Source: Streptomyces flavochromogenes
Lineage (GTDB): Bacteria; Actinomycetota; Actinomycetes; Streptomycetales; Streptomycetaceae
DNA length: 64,000 bases
Direction of reading: 5' to 3'
Assembly (NCBI RefSeq): GCF_000717595.1
Contig: NZ_JNZO01000032.1
Span: 17,586-81,585 of the forward strand
In this document: in pieces, positions 26,936-34,782 of the stretch
Layout of the letters: every line of letters starts with the position of its first letter
Numbering within the stretch: position 1 is the stretch's first letter
Position numbers and translations under genes: made by a program
Notes under the pieces: generated by a model
Database searches by the model: none
Told to the model about the DNA's origin: nothing
What the model saw: only the letters and a program-made list of their open reading frames with translations

Positions 26936-27652
26936 ATGACCAAGCAGATGCGAATCCGTATCGCGCGCATCGCCGCGGGTGCGGTGATCGCGGCCGGTGC
27001 GTCGCTGACGGCGGCGGGTGCGGCGCAGGCCGTGGGCGCCTTCGGTGAGAACGACCCGACGCCGACGCCCACCTGCATCCCGGGAACCGCCGGGTGCCAG
27101 GAGACCACGCCGCCGGAGACCACTCCGCCGGTGACCACTCCGCCGGAGACGACGCCGCCGGTGACCACTCCGCCGGTGACGACGCCGCCGGTGACCACTC
27201 CGCCGGTGACGACGCCGCCGGAGACGACCCCGCCGGTGACCACGCCGCCGGTGACCACCCCGCCGGAGACGACTCCGCCGGTGACCACCCCGCCGGTCGA
27301 GACCACGGAGCCGGGCACGGGCGAGACCACGGAGCCGGGTCCGGGCGAGACCACGGAGCCCGGCCCGGTCGAGACGACCGGCCCGGCTGACGGCGGCACC
27401 GACAACGGTGACGCCGGCACCTGCACCGTCGACCTCGACGGCGCCGAGTGCGTGGACAGCGGCAACAGCAACACCGACACCAACAACGCCGGCTCGCAGC
27501 CCGTGCAGCAGGGTCAGGCGAAGGAGGAGCTCGCCGAGACCGGTGCGGCCGAGACCTCGTTCCTGATCATCGGTGCCGCGACCATGATCGCCGGTGGCAT
27601 CGGCTTCCGCATGCTGCCGCGTCTCGTCGGCGGTGGCCGCGCCGCCGTCTGA
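26936..27652 (+). CDS. LAETG-anchored surface protein with Thr/Pro repeat stalk (sortase substrate)
   Basis: A 238-residue secreted protein. Signal peptide residues 1-32, probably cleaved after AAQA. Residues 56-121 are a TTPPV/TTPPE tandem array, followed by TTEPG repeats: a stiff, probably O-glycosylated stalk. A short region with two cysteines (TCTVDLDGAECV) follows, then the sorting signal LAETG at 199-203, a hydrophobic segment and a basic tail. LAxTG is the motif used by Streptomyces class E sortases (chaplins, for instance), so it should be covalently attached to peptidoglycan. No catalytic or binding domain is visible. Likely a small cell-wall spacer protein. A hairpin terminator is at 27702. 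Confidence 0.9.
   Translation: MTKQMRIRIARIAAGAVIAAGASLTAAGAAQAVGAFGENDPTPTPTCIPGTAGCQETTPPETTPPVTTPPETTPPVTTPPVTTPPVTTPPVTTPPETTPPVTTPPVTTPPETTPPVTTPPVETTEPGTGETTEPGPGETTEPGPVETTGPADGGTDNGDAGTCTVDLDGAECVDSGNSNTDTNNAGSQPVQQGQAKEELAETGAAETSFLIIGAATMIAGGIGFRMLPRLVGGGRAAV
27103..27300 (+). repeat. TTPP(V/E) tandem repeat coding region
   Basis: Thirteen or so copies of a 15-base unit encoding TTPPV or TTPPE, with some neighbouring copies identical. Such arrays are prone to copy-number change. They form the stalk of the surface protein. Confidence 0.9.
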
Positions 27653-27701
27653 TCCGGCCGCGAGGATGGATCCGTACGGCGCATGACGTACAGAGCATGA
27701 G

Positions 27702-27732
27702 GAAGGGCCGGGGAGATGCTCCCCGGCCCTTC
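27702..27732. terminator. Bidirectional terminator after the surface-protein gene
   Basis: Perfect 14-bp stem GAAGGGCCGGGGAG with loop ATG, at 27702-27732, between two convergent genes. Confidence 0.88.
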
Positions 27733-27769
27733 TCCATGGTTCCGGCTCGTGTGGACGCCGTGCGGTCCG

Positions 27770-27955
27770 CTAGACCGTACGGACCGCCGCGAGCAGGGCG
27801 ATCGCAGCCAGCAGGGCGATCGCCAGCGTCAGCAGCATCGCGGGCGAGAGACCACCCTGCGGGGTCAGTCGCTCCCGGTTCGCGCGGCAGACGGGGCAGC
27901 GGCCCTCGGCGACCGGGGCCGCGCAGTTGGCGCACACCAGTCGGTCGTAGGTCAT
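27770..27955 (-). CDS. Small zinc-ribbon membrane protein
   Basis: A 61-residue protein. The N-terminal half has two CxxC pairs (CANC and CPVC, 10 residues apart), which make a zinc ribbon. The C-terminal half is one hydrophobic membrane segment (AMLLTLAIALLAAIALLAAV). I chose ATG 27955 because GGAGGAGGAG lies directly upstream, rather than the start 30 bases further out. Function unknown. Its position before the divergent ftsE gene is a feature I associate with Streptomyces, but no link to division is shown. Confidence 0.75.
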   Translation of the reverse strand: MTYDRLVCANCAAPVAEGRCPVCRANRERLTPQGGLSPAMLLTLAIALLAAIALLAAVRTV

Positions 27956-28190
27956 GCGCTCTCCTCCTCCCGCACTGGGTTTCACACCAGGACAACGTCC
28001 GAGGGTGTCCGGACGTTCCCCCTACCACTCTGCCAGCTCGACGGCGTTTCGGCGCGCCCCACCGGATCGCGACCGCCCCGTCCGCAAGGGCGAAAAGGAT
28101 AAACGTCGCAAGCCGGAACCGCGACTGCGCGGGTCTTCCCCGGTCGCGTAAGGTCACGCACACCTACTCCCGGCCGACCGTGGTGCATCC

Positions 28191-28880
28191 GTGATCCGAT
28201 TCGACAACGTCTCCAAGTCCTATCCGAAGCAGAACCGCCCCGCGCTCCGGGATGTATCCCTGGAGATCGAGAAGGGGGAGTTCGTCTTCCTCGTCGGTTC
28301 GTCCGGCTCCGGAAAGTCGACTTTCCTGCGGCTGCTCCTCCGTGAGGAGCGCGCCAGCCAAGGCCAGGTGCACGTCCTCGGCAAGGACCTGGCCCGGCTC
28401 TCCAACTGGAAGGTGCCGCACATGCGGCGTCAGCTCGGCACCGTCTTCCAGGACTTCCGCCTCCTTCCCAACAAGACCGTCGCCGAGAACGTGGCCTTCG
28501 CCCAGGAGGTCATCGGCAAGCCGCGCGGCGAGATCCGCAAGGCCGTGCCGCAGGTGCTCGACCTGGTCGGGCTCGGCGGCAAGGAGGACCGGATGCCGGG
28601 CGAGCTCTCCGGTGGTGAGCAGCAGCGCGTCGCCATCGCCCGGGCCTTCGTCAACCGCCCGATGCTGCTGATCGCCGACGAGCCCACCGGCAACCTCGAC
28701 CCGCAGACCTCGGTCGGCATCATGAAGCTGCTCGACCGCATCAACAGGACAGGGACCACCGTCGTCATGGCGACCCACGACCAGAACATCGTCGACCAGA
28801 TGCGCAAGCGCGTCATCGAGCTGGAGAAGGGCCGCCTCGTCCGCGACCAGGCCCGCGGCGTCTACGGTTACCAGCACTGA
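28191..28880 (+). CDS. ftsE: Cell division ATP-binding protein FtsE
   Basis: A 229-residue ABC ATPase that works with FtsX at the division site to activate peptidoglycan hydrolases. Walker A is GSSGSGKST at about residues 36-44, the signature is [14 protein letters not shown], and Walker B is [12 protein letters not shown]. Starts with GTG at 28191 ([12 protein letters not shown]). Twenty-three bases separate its stop from ftsX, so the two are an operon. Length and motifs are standard. Confidence 0.97.
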   Translation: MIRFDNVSKSYPKQNRPALRDVSLEIEKGEFVFLVGSSGSGKSTFLRLLLREERASQGQVHVLGKDLARLSNWKVPHMRRQLGTVFQDFRLLPNKTVAENVAFAQEVIGKPRGEIRKAVPQVLDLVGLGGKEDRMPGELSGGEQQRVAIARAFVNRPMLLIADEPTGNLDPQTSVGIMKLLDRINRTGTTVVMATHDQNIVDQMRKRVIELEKGRLVRDQARGVYGYQH

Positions 28881-28903
28881 GCAGGTAGGGGACTCAACAC
28901 ACC

Positions 28904-29821
28904 ATGCGCGCTCAGTTCGTGCTCTCCGAGATCGGCGTCGGTCTCCGGCGCAATCTCACGATGACGTTCGCCGTCATCGTCTCCGTGGCCCTCTCACTCG
29001 CCCTGTTCGGCGGTGCGCTGCTCATGCGCGAGCAGGTCAGCACGATGAAGGACTACTGGTACGACAAGGTCAACGTCTCCATCTTCCTCTGCAACAAGGC
29101 CGACGCGGCTTCCGCGGCCAAGTGCGCCAAGGGCGCGGTCACGGCGCAGCAGAAGGAGCAGATCGAGGCCGATCTGAAGAAGATGGAGATCGTCGACACC
29201 GTCCTGCACGAGACGGCCGACGAGGCGTTCAAGCGGTACAAGGAGCAGTACGGCGACACCGCCATCGCCTCCGTCGTGACGCCGGACCAGATGCAGGAGT
29301 CGTTCCGGGTCAAGCTCAAGGACCCGGAGAAGTACAAGGTGGTCGCCACGGCCTTCGCCGGCCGTGACGGCGTCGAGTCGGTCGCGGACCAGCGGGGCAT
29401 CCTGCAGAACCTCTTCGACCTGATGAACGGCATGAACATCGCCGCCCTCGGCGTCATGGGGCTGATGCTGGTCATCGCGCTGATGCTGATCGTCAACACG
29501 GTCCGCGTCTCGGCCTTCAGCCGCCGCCGCGAGACCGGGATCATGCGGCTCGTCGGCGCGTCCAGCTTCTACATCCAGATGCCGTTCATCATGGAGGCGG
29601 CGTTCGCCGGACTCCTCGGTGGCGCGGTCGCCTGTGTGCTGCTGCTCGTCGGCCGGTACTTCCTCATCGACCACGGCATCGCGCTCGCGGAGAAGATGCA
29701 GCTCGTCAACTTCATCGGCTGGGACGCCGTCTTCGCCAAGCTGCCTCTGGTGATCGCCATCGGGCTGCTGATGCCCGCGGTGGCGGCTTTCATCGCGCTG
29801 CGCAAGTACCTGAAGGTGTGA
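28904..29821 (+). CDS. ftsX: Cell division protein FtsX (permease-like)
   Basis: A 305-residue membrane protein with the FtsX topology: TM1 near residues 20-45, an extracytoplasmic domain from about 50 to 170 that contains two cysteines (FLCNKADAASAAKCAK) and would contact a cell-wall hydrolase partner, and three further membrane segments (about 175-200, 225-250, 275-300). The cysteines may form a disulfide. Partner of FtsE, directly upstream. Confidence 0.96.
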   Translation: MRAQFVLSEIGVGLRRNLTMTFAVIVSVALSLALFGGALLMREQVSTMKDYWYDKVNVSIFLCNKADAASAAKCAKGAVTAQQKEQIEADLKKMEIVDTVLHETADEAFKRYKEQYGDTAIASVVTPDQMQESFRVKLKDPEKYKVVATAFAGRDGVESVADQRGILQNLFDLMNGMNIAALGVMGLMLVIALMLIVNTVRVSAFSRRRETGIMRLVGASSFYIQMPFIMEAAFAGLLGGAVACVLLLVGRYFLIDHGIALAEKMQLVNFIGWDAVFAKLPLVIAIGLLMPAVAAFIALRKYLKV

Positions 29822-29842
29822 GAAGACACCACTGACGGCGGA

Positions 29843-29875
29843 GGGCGTCGTACGGGCAAAGCCCGTGCGGCGCCC
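29843..29875 (+). terminator. ftsEX terminator hairpin
   Basis: A 15-bp stem, GGGCGTCGTACGGGC with loop AAA, closed by two G-U pairs, at 29843-29875, followed by TTGCCTTG. Confidence 0.8.
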
Positions 29876-29899
29876 TTGCCTTGTCCTAGAGTGGGCGCC

Positions 29900-31087
29900 A
29901 TGCCGGCCGGCACCGACCATCTCTGTATCCGGCCCCGCGGAGTGCTCCGTGGGGCCGTTCTGACGTTGGTCTTCACCGGGGTCCTGGCCACCGCCGCCGC
30001 CACCGGCTCGCTGCCCCGGCAGGAGTCCGCCGCCGGGCGCACGACGGCGACCCTGCGCGCGGGGGAGGGGTCCCGGGACTCCGCGACGGTCGACAGCGCA
30101 GCCCTGAACCGGGCCGCCGCCGACGCCATGGCGGACGGCAAGTCGGGCAAGCAGGCGGCCGAGGAGTTCGTCAGCCGCAGCGGGGACCGCTGGGGCGCGG
30201 TGTACGACAAGAGGGAGTACGCCGAGTTCGAGCAGGCCCTCGACGGCGCCTACACCGGCGTGGGGCTCTCCGCCGGCCGGGCCGCCGGGGGCAGGGTCCG
30301 GGTGACCCGGGTGCAGAGCGGCGGCCCCGCCGAGCGGGCCGGACTCCGGGCCGACGACCGGCTGGTCTCCGTCGACGGCCGCCCGGTCGACGGGCTCTCG
30401 GTCTCCGAGGTCGTCGCCCTCCTGCGCGGCGACGGCGTACCGGGCTCCAGCGTCGCCCTCCGGGTCGAGCGGGGCCGCGCGGCCTGGACGCAGACACTGC
30501 ACCGGGCCAGGCTCGCCACGGACCCGGTCACCGTCCGCCGTCTCGACGACGGGACCCTGCTGATCCGGGTCGCCGCCTTCACCAAGGGCGCGGGCGCGCG
30601 TGTGCGGGACGCGGTACGGGCCGCGCCGGCCGGTGCCGGCGTCCTCCTGGACCTGCGGGGCAACGCCGGAGGCCTGGTCGCCGAGGCCGCCGTGGCCGCC
30701 TCCGCCTTCCTCGACGGCGGTCTGGTCGCCACGTACGACGTGGAGGGCGAGCAGCGCGCCGTGTACGCGGAGGGCGGCGGTGACACCGGCAGGCCGTTGG
30801 TGGCGCTGATCGACGGGGGCACGATGAGCGCGGCCGAGCTGCTCACCGGGGCCCTCCAGGACCGGGGCCGGGCCGTCACGGTCGGCTCGCGCACCTTCGG
30901 CAAGGGTTCGGTCCAGATGCCCAGCGCCCTGCCGGACGGCTCCGTCGCCGAGCTGACCGTCGGCCACTACCGCACCCCGGCCGGTCACGCCGTCGACGGC
31001 CGGGGCATCACCCCCGACCTGACCGCAGGGGAACGGGCGGAAGAACAGGCGAAGACGGTATTGAGTGGCCTCGGAGGGGGCTCGTAG
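29900..31087 (+). CDS. S41 family carboxyl-terminal processing protease (CtpA-like)
   Basis: A 395-residue secreted or membrane-anchored protease. An N-terminal hydrophobic segment (residues 15-36) is followed by a short helical region. A PDZ domain spans about 115-195 (YTGVGLSAGRAAGGRVRVTRV, GLRADDRLVSVDG). The S41 catalytic core has the Ser in GGTMSAAELLTGALQ and the Lys in TFGKGSVQ, the Ser/Lys dyad of tail-specific proteases. I chose ATG 29900 over GTG 29891 and TTG 29876, which fall inside the preceding terminator. It sits between ftsX and smpB on the same strand. Substrate not known; envelope proteins are likely. Confidence 0.93.
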   Translation: MPAGTDHLCIRPRGVLRGAVLTLVFTGVLATAAATGSLPRQESAAGRTTATLRAGEGSRDSATVDSAALNRAAADAMADGKSGKQAAEEFVSRSGDRWGAVYDKREYAEFEQALDGAYTGVGLSAGRAAGGRVRVTRVQSGGPAERAGLRADDRLVSVDGRPVDGLSVSEVVALLRGDGVPGSSVALRVERGRAAWTQTLHRARLATDPVTVRRLDDGTLLIRVAAFTKGAGARVRDAVRAAPAGAGVLLDLRGNAGGLVAEAAVAASAFLDGGLVATYDVEGEQRAVYAEGGGDTGRPLVALIDGGTMSAAELLTGALQDRGRAVTVGSRTFGKGSVQMPSALPDGSVAELTVGHYRTPAGHAVDGRGITPDLTAGERAEEQAKTVLSGLGGGS

Positions 31088-31105
31088 TGCGAAAATGACC
31101 GCACT

Positions 31106-31645
31106 ATGGCAAAGGGACTCGTGAACGTGCAGGGCAAGCCTGCGAAGAAGAACCAGGACAAGGCGCCCGAGCGCAAGATCATCGCGCAGAACAAGAAGGC
31201 GCGCCACGACTACCACATCGTCGACACCTACGAGTGCGGTCTGGTGCTCATGGGCACCGAGGTGAAGTCGCTGCGGATGGGCCGCGCCTCGCTGGTCGAC
31301 GGCTTCGTGCAGATCGACAGGCACGAGGCGTGGCTGCACAACATCCATGTGCCCGAGTACATGCAGGGCAGCTGGACCAACCACTCGGCGAAGCGGAAGC
31401 GCAAGCTGCTGCTGCACCGCGAGGAGATCGACAAGCTGGAGGCGAAGTCGCAGGAGACGGGTCACACGATCGTGCCCCTTGCGCTGTACTTCCTGAACGG
31501 CCGGGTCAAGGTCGAGATCGCGCTCGCCAAGGGCAAGAAGGAGTTCGACAAGCGCCAGACCCTGCGTGAGAAGCAGGACACCCGCGAGACGAACCGGGCC
31601 ATCGCGGCGGCCAAGCGCAAGCAGCGGGCGGCCCAGGCCGGCTAG
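31106..31645 (+). CDS. smpB: SsrA-binding protein SmpB
   Basis: A 179-residue RNA-binding protein that carries tmRNA to stalled ribosomes. Conserved features are [35 protein letters not shown] and the basic C-terminal tail ([25 protein letters not shown]) that enters the decoding centre. The N-terminus has about 20 extra residues (a Lys-rich segment) compared with the usual 155-160. A later GTG at 31121 is a possible alternative start, since ATG 31106 has no strong ribosome-binding site. The tmRNA gene lies 98 bases downstream. Confidence 0.95.
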   Translation: MAKGLVNVQGKPAKKNQDKAPERKIIAQNKKARHDYHIVDTYECGLVLMGTEVKSLRMGRASLVDGFVQIDRHEAWLHNIHVPEYMQGSWTNHSAKRKRKLLLHREEIDKLEAKSQETGHTIVPLALYFLNGRVKVEIALAKGKKEFDKRQTLREKQDTRETNRAIAAAKRKQRAAQAG

Positions 31646-31668
31646 CGGCGCGGCCGCGGGTAATACGC

Positions 31669-31698
31669 TGGCGACAGCGCCCGTCGGTCACGTACGAT
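31669..31698 (+). promoter_or_regulatory. Predicted ssrA promoter
   Basis: TGGCGA at 31669-31674 and TACGAT at 31693-31698 with an 18-base spacer, about 45 bases before the mature tmRNA 5' end. Transcription would start in the 31705 region and the leader would be trimmed. Confidence 0.45.
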
Positions 31699-31743
31699 GG
31701 GTCACGCACCTCACAGCGGGTGCGACCTTTGAAAAAACAACAT

Positions 31744-32133
31744 GGGGATGATCGGTTTCGACAGCGGATACCGATGCAGGGGAAGCGTGTCGAGGAAGCG
31801 GCAATGATCTCGTTAACCATATGTCGCAACCAATAATCGCCAACTCCAAGAGCGATAACTCCCGCTTCGCCCTCGCTGCCTAATTTTAGGTAACGACAAG
31901 AAGCCTCTGTGAGGAGCGTCAGCCCGGGGGTGGTCCCGACCCGGATCCTGGCGTCATTTAGGGATCTAAACCTCTAGCCCCGGTCACGGGGGCTGGAGGG
32001 AAATCAAACAGTGACTGAGCCCGTCGGAGACTTGTCCGTGTGATCTCCGGGGCTGAGAAACTCGTAGCGGACTGCGCACGGAGAAGCCCTGTTTCCGTAC
32101 CGTTGGACGCGGGTTCGATTCCCGCCATCTCCA
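31744..32133 (+). ncRNA. ssrA: tmRNA (ssrA)
   Basis: Transfer-messenger RNA. The 5' end GGGGATGATCGG and the 3' end GGTTCGATTCCCGCCATCTCC pair to form a seven-base acceptor stem (one G-U), with a T-arm GGTTCGATTCC. The tag reading frame runs 31839-31883 and encodes ANSKSDNSRFALAA then TAA. With the tRNA-borne alanine the full tag is 15 residues, ending in the ALAA degron. The 3' CCA is not fully encoded (ACC then G). Length about 390 bases is typical. Lies directly after smpB. A strong hairpin follows at 32182. Confidence 0.97.
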
Positions 32134-32181
32134 CCGAGCGTCCGGGAGGCTCGCCCTCTCGGACACCTCATCCCATGTGGG

Positions 32182-32217
32182 CGAAGGCCCGGCAGTCATC
32201 CGACTGCCGGGCCTTCG
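32182..32217. terminator. Bidirectional terminator between ssrA and the MFS gene
   Basis: A perfect 16-bp stem (CGAAGGCCCGGCAGTC with loop ATCC) at 32182-32217. It directly abuts the stop codon of the convergent MFS gene at 32218-32220. Confidence 0.88.
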
Positions 32218-33477
32218 TCATGCCCGGCCGCCCTCTTCGGTCGCCGCGCGGAGCGTCAGTGCCACGGCGGCCGCGACGGCCGGGACCAGGAAGCCGAAGG
32301 ATGCGAACGGGGCGTGGTCGGCGGCCCAGCCGCCGGTGGCGGAGCCGGCCGCGATGCCGCCGAGGAGGGCGGTCACGGCCAGCGTCATGCCCTCGTTGAG
32401 CTGGGACGCCGGCGTCAGGCGCTGCACCAGGCCCATGCCCGTCACCATCGTCGGAGCCGTCGCCATGCCCGCCAGGAGGAGTCCGCCGGCGAGGGCGAGC
32501 AGCGAGCCGGTCGAGGCGGCGAGCAGGGGCACCGTCATCAGGACGGCCATCGCGGCCAGGCAGGTGCGGAGCCGGACGGTGCGGCGGGCGCGGCCGTAGA
32601 GGAGGCCCGCCGCGCAGGAGCCCGCGGCCTGGAGGGCCAGCACCGGACCGGCGACGGGGCCGTCCACGTACGCCACGGTCACCACCTCCATGGAACCGAA
32701 GACCGCGCCGGTGGCGAGGAAGACCGCCAGGAGCGGGGCCATGCCGGGGACCCGCAGCGGGGAGCCCGTGGCGGCACGGGGGGAGACCGGCGGCTCGGTG
32801 GAGCGCTGGGCGGCGAAGATCAGGACGCCGGTGAGGAACAGCGCGGCGCCGACGAGGGTGCCCGCCTCGGGGAAGAGCGTGGAGCAGAGCAGCGCGGCGA
32901 CGACCGGGCCGAGCATGAAGCAGAGCTCGTCGGTGGCCTGTTCGAAGGCGTTGGCGGTGTGCAGGGCGTCGCGGTCGTCCTTGAGGAGATGGGCCCAGCG
33001 GGCCCGGGACATGCCCCCCGTGTTGGGCGAGGTGGCGGTGAGCGCGGTGGTGGCGAACAGGGCCCAGACGGGCGCCTTCTCGTGGACGCAGAGCAGCAGC
33101 ACCAGATGGCCGAGGACGGCGTAGACGGTGGCGGGGACGGCGATCCGCGCCTGGCCGTACCGGTCGACGAGCCGGGCGATCCAGGGGGCGGTGAGGGCCC
33201 CGGCGGCCATGCCGGTGGCGGTCACGCCGCCCGCGAGGGCGTACGAGTCGTAGGCCGCCGCGATCATGATCACGGCGCTGACGCCGAACATGCCCATGGG
33301 CAGCCGGGCGATCAGATTGCCGACGATGAAGGCGCGGGCGCCGGGGACGCCGAAGAGGCGGAGGTAGGAGTTGCGGGAGGTGCGGACGGGGTGGCTGGGG
33401 ACGGCGGTGCGCCGGTCGCGGTAGCGGGGGGCGAGGGCCGGGCCCGCCGGGGTGAGGGTGAGGTCCGGTTGCGGCAT
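32218..33477 (-). CDS. MFS transporter
   Basis: A 419-residue major-facilitator transporter with about twelve membrane segments and an N-terminal polar leader of 45 residues. The cytoplasmic loop between TM2 and TM3 reads WIARLVDRYGQAR, a good match to the MFS signature (G-x-L-a-D-r-x-G). The sequence resembles Streptomyces drug-efflux-type MFS proteins, but substrate cannot be stated. Divergent from a LysR regulator 83 bases away, a common arrangement for a regulated exporter. Confidence 0.88.
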   Translation of the reverse strand: MPQPDLTLTPAGPALAPRYRDRRTAVPSHPVRTSRNSYLRLFGVPGARAFIVGNLIARLPMGMFGVSAVIMIAAAYDSYALAGGVTATGMAAGALTAPWIARLVDRYGQARIAVPATVYAVLGHLVLLLCVHEKAPVWALFATTALTATSPNTGGMSRARWAHLLKDDRDALHTANAFEQATDELCFMLGPVVAALLCSTLFPEAGTLVGAALFLTGVLIFAAQRSTEPPVSPRAATGSPLRVPGMAPLLAVFLATGAVFGSMEVVTVAYVDGPVAGPVLALQAAGSCAAGLLYGRARRTVRLRTCLAAMAVLMTVPLLAASTGSLLALAGGLLLAGMATAPTMVTGMGLVQRLTPASQLNEGMTLAVTALLGGIAAGSATGGWAADHAPFASFGFLVPAVAAAVALTLRAATEEGGRA

Positions 33478-33511
33478 GGACCAAGGCTCGCCGTTGGGGG
33501 CGGGGTGGGTC

Positions 33512-33548
33512 CAACACCTGTTCGGTGGCCATTCACGCGGCTGTGTTG
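33512..33548. promoter_or_regulatory. Inverted repeats in the MFS/LysR divergent promoter, candidate LysR sites
   Basis: A short inverted repeat CACC-TGTTC-GGTG at 33515-33527, and CAACAC (33512-33517) matched by GTGTTG (33543-33548) 25 bases away. LysR regulators normally bind T-N11-A sites in such gaps. The match here is suggestive only. Confidence 0.3.
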
Positions 33549-33560
33549 TTAAATGCGGCG

Positions 33561-34589
33561 ATGTCCTCCCCGGTACCTTCCCCCATGCCGGCGTCCGCCG
33601 CGCCGACGCCCCCCGGGCCGGCGTCCGTCGTGCCGCGCGACATCGACCCCCGTCTCCTGCGCGCCTTCACCGCCGTCGCCGAGGAGCTGCACTTCACCCG
33701 CGCCGCCGCCCGCCGCTACGTCGCCCAGCAGGCCCTCAGCCGCGATATCCGGCGCCTGGAGCGCGACGTGGGCGCCGAGCTCTTCGTACGGACCACCCGG
33801 CAGGTCTCCCTCACTCCTGAGGGCGAGCGTCTCCTCCCGTACGCGCTCCGGGTGTTGGCCGCGCACGACGAGCTGACCGAGGCCTTCCGTGCCGCGCCCC
33901 GGCCGCTCCTCGTCGACCTCAACAGCCCCGGTCTCGCCCCCGAGAACGTGCTGCGCCGGGCCCGTGAACTCGCCCCGGACCAGGAGCTGATGGCCCGCTA
34001 CGAGAGCGGACTCACCGGCGCCGTAAGGGAGATGCTCGCCGGGCGGCTCGACACCTCCTTCGGCCGGTACGGCGGGCTCGACGCCGGACTGCGGGCGCGG
34101 CTCGACTCCCAGTTCGTGCGGTACGAGCGCATGGCCGTGGTCCTCCCCGACGACCATCCGCTCGCCGGCCTGACCGAGGTGCCGCTCTCCGCTCTCGCCG
34201 GGGAACGGATCTACGCGGGCGCGGGGAACGACCGCACACCCGAGTGGACCGACCTCGCCGCCCGGCTCTTCGCCGGGCGCGGCATCGAGATCGCCCCGCC
34301 CGCGCCGCTCGCCGTCGGCAAGGAGGAGTTCCACCGCATCATGGCCAAGCACCGCAACCCGGTGCTCGCCGTCGTCGACTTCCCGCCCATGCCGGGATGT
34401 GTGCTGCGGCCGCTCGTCGACCCCGTACCCCTGTCGCCCGTGAGCCTGGTGTGGCGCAAAGGGCTGCGCCACACCGGTCTGGACGCGCTGCGGACCGCGG
34501 CCGCCGAGATCGGGGCCAGGGAGGGCTGGCACGCCCGCCCGGCCGGGTCCTGGCTGCCCGAGGGCGAGCCGGGGCTGCCGGGCGCCTGA
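33561..34589 (+). CDS. LysR family transcriptional regulator
   Basis: A 342-residue LysR regulator. The winged helix-turn-helix is at about residues 26-85 (DPRLLRAFTAVAEELHFTRAAARRYVAQQALSRDI region, with LFVRTTRQVSLTPEG as the wing). The C-terminal effector-binding domain follows (LLVDLNSPG, then ARYESGLTGAVREMLAGRLDTSFGR, then ERMAVVLPDDHPL). The first 25 residues are Pro/Ala-rich. Start choice is uncertain: ATG 33561 is used, with ATG 33585 an alternative, and neither has a clear ribosome-binding site, so a leaderless transcript is possible. Likely controls the divergent MFS gene. Confidence 0.88.
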   Translation: MSSPVPSPMPASAAPTPPGPASVVPRDIDPRLLRAFTAVAEELHFTRAAARRYVAQQALSRDIRRLERDVGAELFVRTTRQVSLTPEGERLLPYALRVLAAHDELTEAFRAAPRPLLVDLNSPGLAPENVLRRARELAPDQELMARYESGLTGAVREMLAGRLDTSFGRYGGLDAGLRARLDSQFVRYERMAVVLPDDHPLAGLTEVPLSALAGERIYAGAGNDRTPEWTDLAARLFAGRGIEIAPPAPLAVGKEEFHRIMAKHRNPVLAVVDFPPMPGCVLRPLVDPVPLSPVSLVWRKGLRHTGLDALRTAAAEIGAREGWHARPAGSWLPEGEPGLPGA

Positions 34590-34782
34590 GGGGGCGCCCG
34601 AGGAGGGCCGGGCGCGGGCGGGGCGCGTACCGGCGCTCACAGAGGCTTCGCACCCCGGGTGAGAGCAAGGTTCCGTCGCCGTCACCTCGCGGCACCGGGC
34701 CGAAACGCGGCCTCCCTAGCGTCGGGGGCAGGTGGACCGGGGCTGTGGACGCCCCAGGACCCGACACCCGCGGAGGTACGAC

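Noticed and set aside
34621..34782. GlnR box upstream of narK
   Set aside because: GTCAC at 34681 and GAAAC at 34702 are both present, but the 16 bases between them do not fit the n6 or n28 register.
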